Assembly (NCBI RefSeq): GCF_042139015.1
Contig: NZ_JBHIKY010000011.1
Location: 1 to 64,000, forward strand
Reading direction: 5' to 3'
Origin: JBHIKY01 sp042139015
Lineage (GTDB): Bacteria > Bacillota > Bacilli > Bacillales > Marinococcaceae
Length of the DNA stretch: 64,000 nt
Shown here in pieces: positions 1-8,707 of this stretch. The translations under genes were made by a program, and so were the position numbers. Every line of letters starts with the position of its first letter. The first letter of the stretch is position 1. The notes under the pieces were generated by a model. It did no database searches and was not told where the DNA came from. It saw only the letters and a list, made by a program, of their open reading frames with translations.

Positions 1-129
1 AATTTATGAAGTATTATAACAATGAGCGTATCCAAGAAAAATTAGGCTACCATACACCAATAGATTTTGGTGACATGGTAGCCTAAGAAGGTGTTTTATT
101 ACTGTCTCATATAACTAGGTCAGTCTACA
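1..129 (+). mobile_element. 3' end of an IS3-family insertion sequence (IS150-like), cut by the window edge
   Basis: An open frame enters from the left edge and stops with TAA at 84-86. Its last residues include YYNNERIQEKLGYHTPIDF, the typical C-terminus of IS3-family OrfB (DDE integrase) transposases of the IS150 group. The sequence after the stop runs to about 129, where GGTCAGTCTACA is a plausible right end because IS3 ends usually finish in CA; I cannot see the left end or a target duplication, so the outer border is an inference. Confidence 0.75.
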
Positions 130-177
130 GAACCGGCTTTTTTTCTGTTAATCATCATCTCGTTCATCAACCCATTC

Positions 178-1182
178 CTAATTCGACTGAGTTAACGTTA
201 TTTCTTTTGATTCCTTTATGGAACGTAACGCCCCTCCGACAATTTCAAAGCTTTTTAAGTTGTCCTCTATGTGTGTAACAGGTTTTCGTTTTTCCCTTAT
301 TGCTTGTACCATTTCATATATCGAATATGCTCTGTCTGTATAAGGCAAGGAAACGAGAGGAAGTTCTTTGCGCTGCTTTCCTTCCACTGTAAGGTAAGGA
401 ATGTCATCAATGAGTTCAATAATTCCATGGCTACCTACTAAACGAAAATCTCCATTCCAGGATGTTTCTTTTCCACGAGTAACCCAGCTTCCAAAATAAT
501 TAATTAATGTATCCTCCCCGAAATTAATGAGAGCACCAGCCACTGCATTTCCTTCAAACCAGCTCCATGATGGTCGTTTACTTCTTGCATATATTGAGGT
601 GGCATCTTTATTTAAAATGTGCCTCAGCAAATCAAAATGATGGATGCTCATATCTTCTACTAATATTTCGCTGTACTTGTCACGCCATCCCCCAAATTTT
701 GTAGCCCGCCGGAAGTTCCACTCTCCGTATTCAATATCACCTGCATCTCCCCGCTGAACCACCTCTCTAACAGTTTCAATTTCCGGTCTCCAGCGGTAAT
801 TTTGGCTAATCATAATAAACGGATGATACGGGAGAGATTCATTGTATAGTTCAATAGCTTCATGGAAGTTTTGAGTAATTGGTTTTTCCATAAAAACATA
901 TAATCCTGCTTCTAATGCAGCTAAAGCTAACGCTTTATGCGTTTGCGGAGGAGTAATAATCACAGCTATATCCGCTTCTACTTCCGAAAACGCACGGATA
1001 TGATCCCTGTAATCCGGAATAAAATGGTCCCCAAGTAGATTTTTTGCGTCTCTTATATTTTTTTCATCGATATCTACGATAGCCACAAGTTCTATATCAT
1101 TTGACTGCATCAGGATATGCAGCCATGACTGGCCAAAACCACCGGTTCCTACTTGGATCGCTCTCATTTTCTTCATCCACAT
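178..1182 (-). CDS. Gfo/Idh/MocA family oxidoreductase
   Basis: Predicted NAD(P)-dependent dehydrogenase of a sugar, cyclitol or related polyol. The N-terminus AIQVGTGGFGQSW is a Rossmann nucleotide-binding loop and the MEKPITQ stretch is the family's EKP motif, whose lysine normally contacts cofactor and substrate; length (about 334 aa) is normal. The frame opens further upstream at 1200, but AAAAAGGA sits just before the ATG at 1182, so I prefer that start (ATG at 1176 is also possible). The gene lies immediately downstream of a LacI regulator on the same strand, with two operator-like palindromes between them, so it is likely the regulated target. The substrate cannot be read from sequence. 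Confidence 0.88.
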   Translation of the reverse strand: MWMKKMRAIQVGTGGFGQSWLHILMQSNDIELVAIVDIDEKNIRDAKNLLGDHFIPDYRDHIRAFSEVEADIAVIITPPQTHKALALAALEAGLYVFMEKPITQNFHEAIELYNESLPYHPFIMISQNYRWRPEIETVREVVQRGDAGDIEYGEWNFRRATKFGGWRDKYSEILVEDMSIHHFDLLRHILNKDATSIYARSKRPSWSWFEGNAVAGALINFGEDTLINYFGSWVTRGKETSWNGDFRLVGSHGIIELIDDIPYLTVEGKQRKELPLVSLPYTDRAYSIYEMVQAIREKRKPVTHIEDNLKSFEIVGGALRSIKESKEITLTQSN

Positions 1183-1295
1183 CACATTCCTTTTTGTCAT
1201 TAATTAACCAGCTTCTTAAACCTGCATCCATTGCATTGTTAGCGTTTTCATAATTTATGGAACGAAACAATCCCCCCTAAATAGAATATTTATTT

Positions 1296-1347
1296 AAATG
1301 ATGAACGTTCATCATTTAACGGAAAAATTGATCAACGTTCATCATTT
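1296..1347. promoter_or_regulatory. Pair of LacI-type operators upstream of the Gfo/Idh gene
   Basis: Positions 1296-1317 form a perfect 22-bp palindrome with core TGATGAACGTTCATCA. A second, imperfect copy at about 1326-1347 (TTGATCAACGTTCATCATTT) follows. A central AACGTT-type CG step is typical of LacI-family operators. The same motif recurs upstream of the adjacent LacI gene, so these are most likely its binding sites. Confidence 0.75.
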
Positions 1348-1371
1348 TAAAACCAAAGAAATGGAATGCGT

Positions 1372-2415
1372 TTAAATATAGTACTTTGCATTCCCTTTTG
1401 TAACAATTTCGAGCTTCACAATCTGTTCTACTTGATCTATTTCTTCCTCAAGCATTAGGTGGTTAAATACTGTCTGCACTGCCTGTCTTCCTTGAAAAAC
1501 CGGGTCCTGGCAGATAGTAGCGGTTACTACTCCCTTTTGTAAATAATGATTGATGTCTTTACTAATATCGTGGCCGACAATAATCGGTCTATTTTTTAAA
1601 TTCATACGTTCAATACCACCCGCGACATCTGCAAGTGCCCCGCAGGCTACATAGATCCCATCCAAACCTTCAATGTCCTGTTCTAATAAAGCAATAGATT
1701 CATTTAAATTTCTGTTTAATCTTCTGTGTTCAATATACAGTGGAGTTTCAAACGTTACGCCGTTATAAGCAGCCCATTCTTGAAAACCTTTTATCTTTTG
1801 TTTCATTTGAAATGTATTTAATTCGTCTAATATCAATGTGAAATTTTTTGATGGACCCATAAATTGATGAAGCAATTCACCAGCAAGACGTCCCGCGTCT
1901 AAATAATCAGCTCCGACATAAGATAATCGTTTACTTAGCGGAGAATCATTGTTAAAGGTATAAATTGGAAACCCTTGATTAATCCCCTTTTGGATAACGT
2001 TTAGAAATGGCTCTGCATCGACTGGAGCAAATACAAGGGCATCATATTTATCAGAAACAATTATGTCTTCAACAGTTTTTATTTGCTCTTCAACCTCGTG
2101 ATCTTTTCGTATTATTTCAATATCCATTCCGTAGTGATACATATCTTCATGGGCTGTCCATATACCTCTTTCTATTTCTTTCCAGAAATATTCAGGAAAA
2201 ATAGGAAATAAAAAAGCAGCCCTTATTTCTTTTTTTCTTGATAGAAAGCTGGCAGACTTATTTGGTTTATAATTAAGCTCCTTCGCTTTTTCCTTTACTT
2301 TATGTGCCATTTTGGGGCTGACACCATTTCTATTGTTAAATACTCTATCAACAGTTGCTGTCGATATTCCTAATTGTTCTGCTATCATCTTTGCTGTTAT
2401 CTTCAAATTTCTCAC
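1372..2415 (-). CDS. LacI family transcriptional regulator
   Basis: 347 aa. Residues 6-26 (TAKMIAEQLGISTATVDRVF) are a LacI-type helix-turn-helix, followed by a hinge region (about 35-60) and a periplasmic-binding-protein-like effector domain of the ribose/sugar type (from FLFPIFPEYFW on). It should repress in the absence or presence of a sugar ligand that I cannot identify. Operator-like palindromes lie both in front of this gene (2442-2463) and in the gap to the downstream Gfo/Idh gene, pointing to autoregulation plus control of that gene. Confidence 0.9.
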   Translation of the reverse strand: MRNLKITAKMIAEQLGISTATVDRVFNNRNGVSPKMAHKVKEKAKELNYKPNKSASFLSRKKEIRAAFLFPIFPEYFWKEIERGIWTAHEDMYHYGMDIEIIRKDHEVEEQIKTVEDIIVSDKYDALVFAPVDAEPFLNVIQKGINQGFPIYTFNNDSPLSKRLSYVGADYLDAGRLAGELLHQFMGPSKNFTLILDELNTFQMKQKIKGFQEWAAYNGVTFETPLYIEHRRLNRNLNESIALLEQDIEGLDGIYVACGALADVAGGIERMNLKNRPIIVGHDISKDINHYLQKGVVTATICQDPVFQGRQAVQTVFNHLMLEEEIDQVEQIVKLEIVTKGNAKYYI

Positions 2416-2441
2416 CAGTCTTTTTATTTGTATATGAATGA

Positions 2442-2463
2442 AAATGATGAACGTTCCTCATTT
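2442..2463. promoter_or_regulatory. LacI-type operator upstream of the regulator gene
   Basis: The sequence here matches the perfect palindrome at 1296-1317 except for one base (core TGATGAACGTTCCTCA). It lies 27 bp upstream of the LacI start codon at 2415, a position suited to autorepression. Confidence 0.7.
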
Positions 2464-2654
2464 GTAAATATGGTTTAAAGTGTATAATCAAGTTACTTTT
2501 TTGTCAATAAAGAATTTTCAGATATTAACAAAACTTATTAGGAAGAAGGCACTAATATTACAGTGACTCCTTCCCTGCAGGCAGCATCTTTTCCTCTTGC
2601 ATACATCAGTACTATTTCAGCAGTCTCAGCTCCCCGCACGACGAAAGCTCTTTA

Positions 2655-4022
2655 TCAATATGTCGACGTATTAGTAGCTTTTTGAAGCAGGTAAATAGCT
2701 GTAAGCCACCAGCCTTCCTGCTTTCTGGAATCATACGGAAGTGTGCACTCGGCATCTTCATTTGACCACAACCGGTCAAAATATCGTTTTGCATCACTCA
2801 GCGCCGGGGTATCCACCGGTCCTTCAACCCTTACGCTCGCATCAAGATTAAAATTTTTCATATTGCGGCGGGTGAAGTTAGCAGAGCCGGCCACAGCAGT
2901 CATACGTCCCTGGGATTCGACGAGCATCATTTTCGTATGAAACTGTTCCCCTTTTGTTTCATACCAGCGCACGTTAAGGAGTCCATTCGTATGCCGCATC
3001 AGCTTCTTGGCCACCGGTTTATTCGGAATTCCGATTTTTTTCTGGCCAAATGCTTCTTTATTCTGATCAAAAATAATATCAATATGCACACCCCGGTGTG
3101 CAGCCTGTAGCAGATCCTTAATGAGCGGAACGTCTGATAAGTAAAGCACGGCTAAACGGATATGGTCACCGGCAGCCGTCCCTTTAATCAACGAACGCAC
3201 ATTGCGATAGGTCGATTTTTCAGTCATGAGAAGGATGGTTGCCTCTTCCTCATGCTCATCTGCTCTTTTCATTTTTTCCGAGCGCTGCGGCAGCTCAAAA
3301 CCACCGCTGAAAGAGGCAACAGACTGCTCACTGGCAAGCCCATCATCAATAATTCCGCCTTTTGCAGAAAATCCAATATTATTAAAATAGGCACTTGCGT
3401 CATGAGGATTTGCAGAAGATACCAGTGCTTCCCGGTCCGTGTAGATGACTTTGCGGTGATTCGCCTTCAAATTCAGCATTTTCAAATAAGAGCGTAGCGT
3501 CACCGGCGGTCTTTTTTCACTCATCGCGTGTGGGAGCCAGCCTTTGCCGGATGTGCCAAACCATTGAAAATAAGAGCGCCAGAATCCGCTTATTACTGGA
3601 TTGGAGTCGCGCAGCTGATGAAGATCTGTCAGCACCACTTCAATGCCTTTCTCTTCAAGCCGTTTTAACTGCGGAGATTCATGGCTTCCGTAAGCTGTAT
3701 TTACGGGGTCAGAAATAAAGACAATCTGCATTTCCGGGTAGGCTTCTTTCTTCTTTATTAGATTATTCACCAGCCGCTCCGCAATCTCTGGATACTCCAC
3801 CTCTTCCTGATAATAGTTATTAAACAGAAATTGGTCGAGGACTATAAAGGATTCTGCTTCGTCAATAATCTTATAAAGCTTTTGAAATAAACCGTCCTCC
3901 CAAACCGTTTCCCCGTCCATCTCACTCCAAAAATTGTAATGAAACTGAAGCCCGGAAGCTGGATATTTCCGCCCGGTCCAGGCAAGGCCAGGGGGAAGCG
4001 GTTTTTTCATACCATAGATCAT
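2655..4022 (-). CDS. Phospholipase D / cardiolipin synthase-like protein with an unclear N-terminus
   Basis: Two phospholipase D phosphodiesterase motifs are visible: HRKVIYTD with SSANPHD around residues 189-208, and FHTKMMLVE with GSANFTRRN around 361-387, counted from the ATG at 4022. Such proteins cleave or transfer phosphodiesters, often in phospholipid metabolism at the membrane. The ATG at 4022 has no ribosome binding site; the frame stays open for about 25 codons upstream and would add a hydrophobic helix (GWIISGVGSGCCLLAAAMIY), but contains no ATG, GTG or TTG. An out-of-frame ATG with GTGGGG before it lies at about 4067-4069, and one extra G in GATGGATAAT would join the frames. The start is therefore probably disrupted or misread. 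Confidence 0.75.
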   Translation of the reverse strand: MIYGMKKPLPPGLAWTGRKYPASGLQFHYNFWSEMDGETVWEDGLFQKLYKIIDEAESFIVLDQFLFNNYYQEEVEYPEIAERLVNNLIKKKEAYPEMQIVFISDPVNTAYGSHESPQLKRLEEKGIEVVLTDLHQLRDSNPVISGFWRSYFQWFGTSGKGWLPHAMSEKRPPVTLRSYLKMLNLKANHRKVIYTDREALVSSANPHDASAYFNNIGFSAKGGIIDDGLASEQSVASFSGGFELPQRSEKMKRADEHEEEATILLMTEKSTYRNVRSLIKGTAAGDHIRLAVLYLSDVPLIKDLLQAAHRGVHIDIIFDQNKEAFGQKKIGIPNKPVAKKLMRHTNGLLNVRWYETKGEQFHTKMMLVESQGRMTAVAGSANFTRRNMKNFNLDASVRVEGPVDTPALSDAKRYFDRLWSNEDAECTLPYDSRKQEGWWLTAIYLLQKATNTSTY

Positions 4023-4323
4023 GGCTGCTGCAAGGAGGCAGCAGCCAGAGCCAACGCCACTTATTATCCATCCATTATCCCCACTTTCTTTTCCTTCGAA
4101 AGTTTTCCCTTTTTAAAAATCATTCAAACAGGTAGAAAAAGGATGGAATTCGGCAGACACAGCCAGTTCTTCGCAGTTCTCCGGACACTGGTTCCGATAT
4201 CATTTCCAAACAACCCATTTTCATGACTTTGGAGAACAAACAAGCGTTCCATAATCAGTCGACAAGAAAGCCAAATATTACGTCATCCACGCTGTTACAT
4301 ATTCTAAAAGCTGTGTGAAAAAC
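4023..4323. other. Intergenic stretch with one dispersed-repeat fragment
   Basis: No convincing gene. The left end probably codes the missing N-terminus of the phospholipase D-like protein. At 4178-4200 is a copy of the recurring motif CCGGACACTGGTTCCG-A-TAT, part of a repeat family described under the repeat entries. The rest shows no recognisable element. Confidence 0.5.
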
Positions 4324-5553
4324 TTAAATATCCGAAGCCGGGCCGAAAAACTCGAAATGAATCTGTTCCTCAGGAATCTGAAGCTCTGTTAAGAGAATAC
4401 GTTTCATGGCCTTTAAAAACGGGAGTGGACCGCAGAAATAATACTCTGCTTCCCGTCCCGGCACACGCGGGCGGAGCCAGTCAGCATCGATCAATCCCTG
4501 CTTTTGTACATAAGAGTCTGTCACAGCCCAGCCTTCGACTTTATCATGAGCGGCGAAATAGTTTACAAATTTTAGCTGTTCTGCGGACTTTTTCGTATAT
4601 TCATGAAACGCATGGCGTCCGACATGTTGTGCTGTCTGAATAAAAGTTACCGGACGGTTTTGGTTTCGGACAAGTACTTGAAACATACTCATCAGCGGAG
4701 TTAAGCCTACTCCTCCACTCAAGAGAACGACTGGGCGCTCGGAATGATTCAACGTAAATTCACCTGCCGGTGCCGTCAGTTCTATTGTATCTCCTTCGTG
4801 AAGCTCGTTATGAAAGTAAGTTGATACAACGCCATCTGGAAAAGGGCCGGAGGCAGTTTCACGGTTCACACTGATACGGAAATAATCCAGACCTGGTGCA
4901 GCTGATAATGAATATTGCCGGAGGTGCAGCCACTTCTCACCCGGAACATCCGCTTTTATCGTAACGTATTGCCCCGGTTCAAAATCCGGAAGTGCTCCCC
5001 CGTCTGCAGGCGTTAAATAAAAAGAAGTAATCACATCACTTTCCTCCACTTTTTTCTTCACGTGAAAAGGACGAAAGCCTGCCCAACCGCCGTACTGCTG
5101 TTCTGACTCCTCATACATTTCGCTCTCGACAGAAATAAAAACCTCTGCGATTGTATTGTAAGCTTCTTCCCACGCGCTAAGAACATCATCAGTGGCTGAA
5201 TCACCAAGCACCTCCTTCATGGCTGCAAGAAGATTCTCCCCGACAATCGGATAATGCTCCGGCTTAACCCCTAAACTCCGATGCTTGTGAGCAATCTGCT
5301 TTACTACTGGTAATATATTTCCAAGCTGGTCAATATTTTTAGCTGCGGCGATCACGGAGTTTGCAAGCGCCTCCGGCTGCCGTCCTTTTTTTTGATTAGT
5401 TTGATTAAATATGTTTAATAACTGCGGACAGCGTGAAAACAGCAGGGAATAAAAATGCGACGTGATTTCCGTTCCTTTCATTTCAAGCAGAGGAACGGTC
5501 GCTTTCACCGTATCAATCGTTTTTTGGGTAAGAACTGCAGTGCTTCCACTCAT
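4324..5553 (-). CDS. hmp: Flavohemoprotein, nitric oxide dioxygenase
   Basis: 409 aa, the usual length. It converts NO plus O2 to nitrate in the cytoplasm using NAD(P)H. Residues 1-140 are a globin domain with the proximal haem histidine in HKHRSLGVKP (about residue 91); then a FAD domain (RQYSLSAAP) and a NAD domain (LLSGGVGLTPLMSM). The frame opens at 5607, but GGAGGGG eight bases before the ATG at 5553 fixes the start at MSGSTAVLTQ. Divergent from nsrR, with palindromic boxes between the two, so expression is expected to rise on nitrosative stress. Confidence 0.96.
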   Translation of the reverse strand: MSGSTAVLTQKTIDTVKATVPLLEMKGTEITSHFYSLLFSRCPQLLNIFNQTNQKKGRQPEALANSVIAAAKNIDQLGNILPVVKQIAHKHRSLGVKPEHYPIVGENLLAAMKEVLGDSATDDVLSAWEEAYNTIAEVFISVESEMYEESEQQYGGWAGFRPFHVKKKVEESDVITSFYLTPADGGALPDFEPGQYVTIKADVPGEKWLHLRQYSLSAAPGLDYFRISVNRETASGPFPDGVVSTYFHNELHEGDTIELTAPAGEFTLNHSERPVVLLSGGVGLTPLMSMFQVLVRNQNRPVTFIQTAQHVGRHAFHEYTKKSAEQLKFVNYFAAHDKVEGWAVTDSYVQKQGLIDADWLRPRVPGREAEYYFCGPLPFLKAMKRILLTELQIPEEQIHFEFFGPASDI

Positions 5554-5572
5554 TGTTTTCCCCTCCATCTTA

Positions 5573-5638
5573 AATATGCATTTTAAATACATATTTAATT
5601 CTATCATTAAATAAGTTAAGAAAATGCATATTAAGATG
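5573..5638. promoter_or_regulatory. Divergent hmp/nsrR control region with candidate NsrR boxes
   Basis: Positions 5573-5596 are a near-palindrome, ATATGCATTTTAAATACATA at its core, 20 bp upstream of hmp. A second related half-site, AAAATGCATATTAAGATG, lies at 5621-5638. AT-rich dyads of this ATGYATTTTAAATRCAT type are what Bacillus NsrR binds at hmp. A likely -10 for nsrR (TATGAT) follows at about 5654. Confidence 0.7.
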
Positions 5639-5717
5639 GCGATTTTGTTAAGTTATGATACGATAAAGTTAATTCCATGATTTACAATACCTCAACTTAA
5701 AATTGGAGAGAAAACAT

Positions 5718-6155
5718 ATGCAATTAACTTCTTATACCGATTATTCCCTGCGAATGCTTATTTACCTTTCAACGAACGGTTCCAGAAAGCTTGCGAGCAT
5801 CAAACAGATATCAGCCGCATACGGAATATCCTATAATCATTTAACAAAGGTAGGCCATGAGCTGTCCAGAATAGGTCTTATAAAAACTGTAAAAGGCCGG
5901 AATGGCGGTATAAAACTCGCTCTTCCGGCTGAAGAAATAAACATCGGCTGGGTGGTCAGGCATACGGAGGATAATCTGGATCTTGTGGAGTGCTTTGATC
6001 CTGAGAACAGCACCTGCGTTCTGACCGGCCACTGCCGTCTGCGAGGTGTGCTTAAGGAAGCAATGACTGCCTATTTAAAAGTACTTGACGATTATACCCT
6101 TGCTGACATTACGGAAAATGAAACAATGCTCCAAGGATTATTATCAATAAAGTAA
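5718..6155 (+). CDS. nsrR: Nitric-oxide-sensing Rrf2 family repressor
   Basis: 145 aa Rrf2 regulator. The N-terminus QLTSYTDYSLRMLIYL and winged helix through residue ~60 are typical; three cysteines in ECF-(7)-C-(5)-C at about residues 91-107 would hold the NO-sensitive [4Fe-4S] cluster. The open frame begins at a TTG (5703), but GGAGAG just ahead of the ATG at 5718 makes MQLTSYTDYS the better start. It faces away from hmp across a shared control region, the expected arrangement for a local NO-response switch. Confidence 0.93.
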   Translation: MQLTSYTDYSLRMLIYLSTNGSRKLASIKQISAAYGISYNHLTKVGHELSRIGLIKTVKGRNGGIKLALPAEEINIGWVVRHTEDNLDLVECFDPENSTCVLTGHCRLRGVLKEAMTAYLKVLDDYTLADITENETMLQGLLSIK

Positions 6156-6578
6156 ATAAAGAAGGTAACTATATGATAGGCAGAAAAATTACCTCACAGG
6201 CTTCCATACATGGGGAAGCTGAGTACCTGCCAGGGACGGTCCAGCTTGCTGGCCAGAGCTTTACTTATTATGTTTATCTCTATAACGGTCTATTTAATTT
6301 CTTCTATTATAGAAAAGCAGGAGAGCGGGATATGATCATTTTTCCCATTTGTCCCTGCTTACGTAACCAGAGCAGTGGAAAGCCGCGGACCTTTCTCCGG
6401 ACACTGATTCTCCGCTATTTTCTCCAAACAGCCAGGTTCGGGTATTGCCGGACATGAGTTCCGTAATAAAATAACTGATCTCTTATCCGCCCCCAGCTCG
6501 TCGGGAAAAAAGAGGGCTCCGCACTGAAATTCAATAGACTCAATCAATGTGACAGCCACTTTGATCGTCTGTCCAGGG
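6156..6578. other. Gene-free gap with a dispersed-repeat copy
   Basis: A 94-codon open frame (6173-6457) is present but has no protein-like pattern and overlaps repeat DNA; I do not call it. Positions 6395-6420 (CTCCGGACACTGATTCTCCG-CTATTT) are a copy of the recurring intergenic motif. Confidence 0.5.
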
Positions 6579-7298
6579 TCATTCGGCCAATATTTCCTTA
6601 TCCTCTCTTTTCTGTGCAAACAGCCACTCATACAGTGCTGGATTTTTGTATGTTTCTGTCCATGAATCATGACCGACACCCTTATAAATAGTCAAAGATG
6701 CTCGTCCTCCATTTTCCTGTAATTGATTTATCATGTCGTCTGTTTCCTCTAATGGTACAACGTCATCTTCATCTCCGTGAAAAGCCCAGATCGGCAGATT
6801 TTTCAGCCGTACAATCTTGTCCTTGCACTGTTTCTCTGAAACAAGGTCCGGAAATTCCCGTTTCCTTGAAGCGGGCAGTGACATGGCACCGCACACGGGC
6901 GCAAATGCAGCAAAAAGCAGCAGGTTCTTGACAGCAAGCTGCCATCCCCCAATCGCACCCATACTGAGACCCGTAAGATAAATACGCCTTCTATCCACTT
7001 TCAACGTGTTGATAAGCCTATCGAGCAGCATCTCCAGCTCTGTCAGCCATAACGGCCAATAAGAATCCTCAGGACATTGCGGGGCAGCAACCAGGCAAGG
7101 AAAATCCTCAACACCGTCTAAAAATTTTGAGGGGCCATGTGCCTTGACCCCGTCCAGGCTGTCACCACGCTCTCCTGCTCCGTGCAAAAATAATAGGAGC
7201 GGCCATTCTTTATTCTCGTCTATTGAATAGCTTTTTGGACAATAAAAAAGATAAGGAAGCGTACGCTCCCCTGCTGTAAATAACATCTTTGACTGCAT
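6579..7298 (-). CDS. Alpha/beta hydrolase, carboxylesterase/peptidase-like
   Basis: 239 aa. Oxyanion region FLHGAGERG (37-45), nucleophile elbow GLSMG with Ser112, acidic residue near FHGDEDDV (174-180) and His210 in GVGHDSW complete a serine hydrolase triad. It resembles prolyl-oligopeptidase-like esterases (COG4099 type) often found with polysaccharide-degrading enzymes, where they remove acyl or feruloyl groups. As the last gene of the leftward glycoside operon (GH172, GH3, ABC importer) it may deacylate the imported sugar. No signal peptide is seen, so it should be cytoplasmic. Confidence 0.85.
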   Translation of the reverse strand: MQSKMLFTAGERTLPYLFYCPKSYSIDENKEWPLLLFLHGAGERGDSLDGVKAHGPSKFLDGVEDFPCLVAAPQCPEDSYWPLWLTELEMLLDRLINTLKVDRRRIYLTGLSMGAIGGWQLAVKNLLLFAAFAPVCGAMSLPASRKREFPDLVSEKQCKDKIVRLKNLPIWAFHGDEDDVVPLEETDDMINQLQENGGRASLTIYKGVGHDSWTETYKNPALYEWLFAQKREDKEILAE

Positions 7299-7471
7299 CG
7301 TCCTATTCCTTTCTTTTATTTATAAAAGTTTATTAAAAAAATGATGATCTAAAGCCTGTTGGACAGTGCCTGTAAATGAACTCCTTAATACACCAGGGTA
7401 ATCATCCTGAAGCTGATCTCTCACTGTGAACAGCTGCGCTGCCAGTTTGTGCCGTATTCGTCGAATCCTCC

Positions 7472-8554
7472 TTAAATTACTTCAAGCTTGTCTTTATCCG
7501 GCAGCTGCGGGAACGGCTGATGCGGCTCAGTTTGATACCAGAAGGCAGTGGAAGCGATATCGTCCTTTCTCGCTTCATATCTTCCATTCGAACGCCAGCC
7601 CAATGCCTGGATTGTTACACTGAGTTCCTCTTCAAACCGTATAGGGTCCATGACATGCCAGCGGTACATTCCAAACCGCTGATTTGCCCGGTAAAGACCA
7701 TCCGGTTTTAATACTTGGTGAAATCCAAGATAAGGGGTGGAAAATGTGCCGTATTCTCCTTTTGGCTGTTCAAAATTCCACGCTCCTCCAAAGTAATCCT
7801 CCGTTCCAGTACCGCAGATCGTAGGTTATTCGCTGTCACCATCCATATAAAATTTCATTTCCCCTTCTCCCCACCAATTGTTGCTGTTAATCTGCCAGGC
7901 TAAATACGTGCCGACATACTGGCCCTTCCCTTTAATTTCATCCACTACTGTGTGCACTTCCTTTTCTTGAACCGGATTGCTTCTCCGCCACTGCGCGTGG
8001 AAATAAGCCATATCTGCAGAGATGTCAGTTAACGCATAATCTATTTGATAGTATAGTATTGTGTCTTCTGCGGCGAGATTTTCAATGACTATCTTTGCTG
8101 AGCGGCGAAACGGCATTTCCCAATAGCTGTTAAAGCATCCTGCCGGATTGACAGAGATGGGCAGTGAATTTACATTGCCCCGCTCAGACCAGCCGCAGCA
8201 GAAAAAATCTCCCAAAGGTACTCTCACAGATGGTTCTTTTTCATCGTCCCAAAATATATTTAAAATAAAATATCTCCAAACATGCGGCGCACATGTCATC
8301 CACATATGTTGAATGACACCCGGTTCTTCAATTTTGGCTATCGTAAGGGATTGACCGGCGGGTATATTAACTGAAGGTGACACCTTCCAGCCTCGTCCGA
8401 GCTCTCTTGCGGCTTCCGATCCCGTTCCTTCCACCGCCATTCCGCCTTTCCCTTTTTTTCCATCAAAATTTTCAGCACTGATCGAGCGTGTTCTGGCATT
8501 GGAGAGGCGGGAAAGGTTTCCAAGTCCCATTCCCAGTCCATTAAACGTGTCCAT
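7472..8554 (-). pseudogene. GH172 (DUF2961) glycoside hydrolase gene with an in-frame TAA
   Basis: The frame from 8554 to 7472 encodes a 360-codon DUF2961 protein, now classed as GH172 (known members act on alpha-fructofuranosides and D-arabinans). It is continuous except for a TAA at 7826-7828 (codon 243), exactly where family members read MDGDSE-Y-PTICGTGTEDYF; TAC to TAA is one substitution. The part after the stop holds the conserved GTGTEDYFGGAW segment expected in the active site, so the truncated product should be inactive. GGAGG precedes the ATG at 8554; an open frame continues to 8614 but is less likely to be translated. It lies between the GH3 and esterase genes. Confidence 0.85.
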
Positions 8555-8707
8555 TAAAGTAATTCCTCCCAACAAATAATAGTCATCTTCGCAGCCCAGG
8601 CTAACGTGGGTCACGTTTAACCTTTATTCCCTTAATGCAGATAAATTTATTCCTTTAATAAGAATAAATTAAAAGTAAAAAATCCTGCGGGAAAAACGCA
8701 GGAAAGA

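Noticed and set aside
4009..4045. GGCTGCTGC/GCAGCAGCC hairpin near the phospholipase D start considered as a terminator
   Set aside because: No T run on either strand, and it lies within the probable N-terminal coding extension.
6173..6457. 94-codon forward frame after nsrR
   Set aside because: Runs through a dispersed repeat, has no family resemblance and atypical composition.
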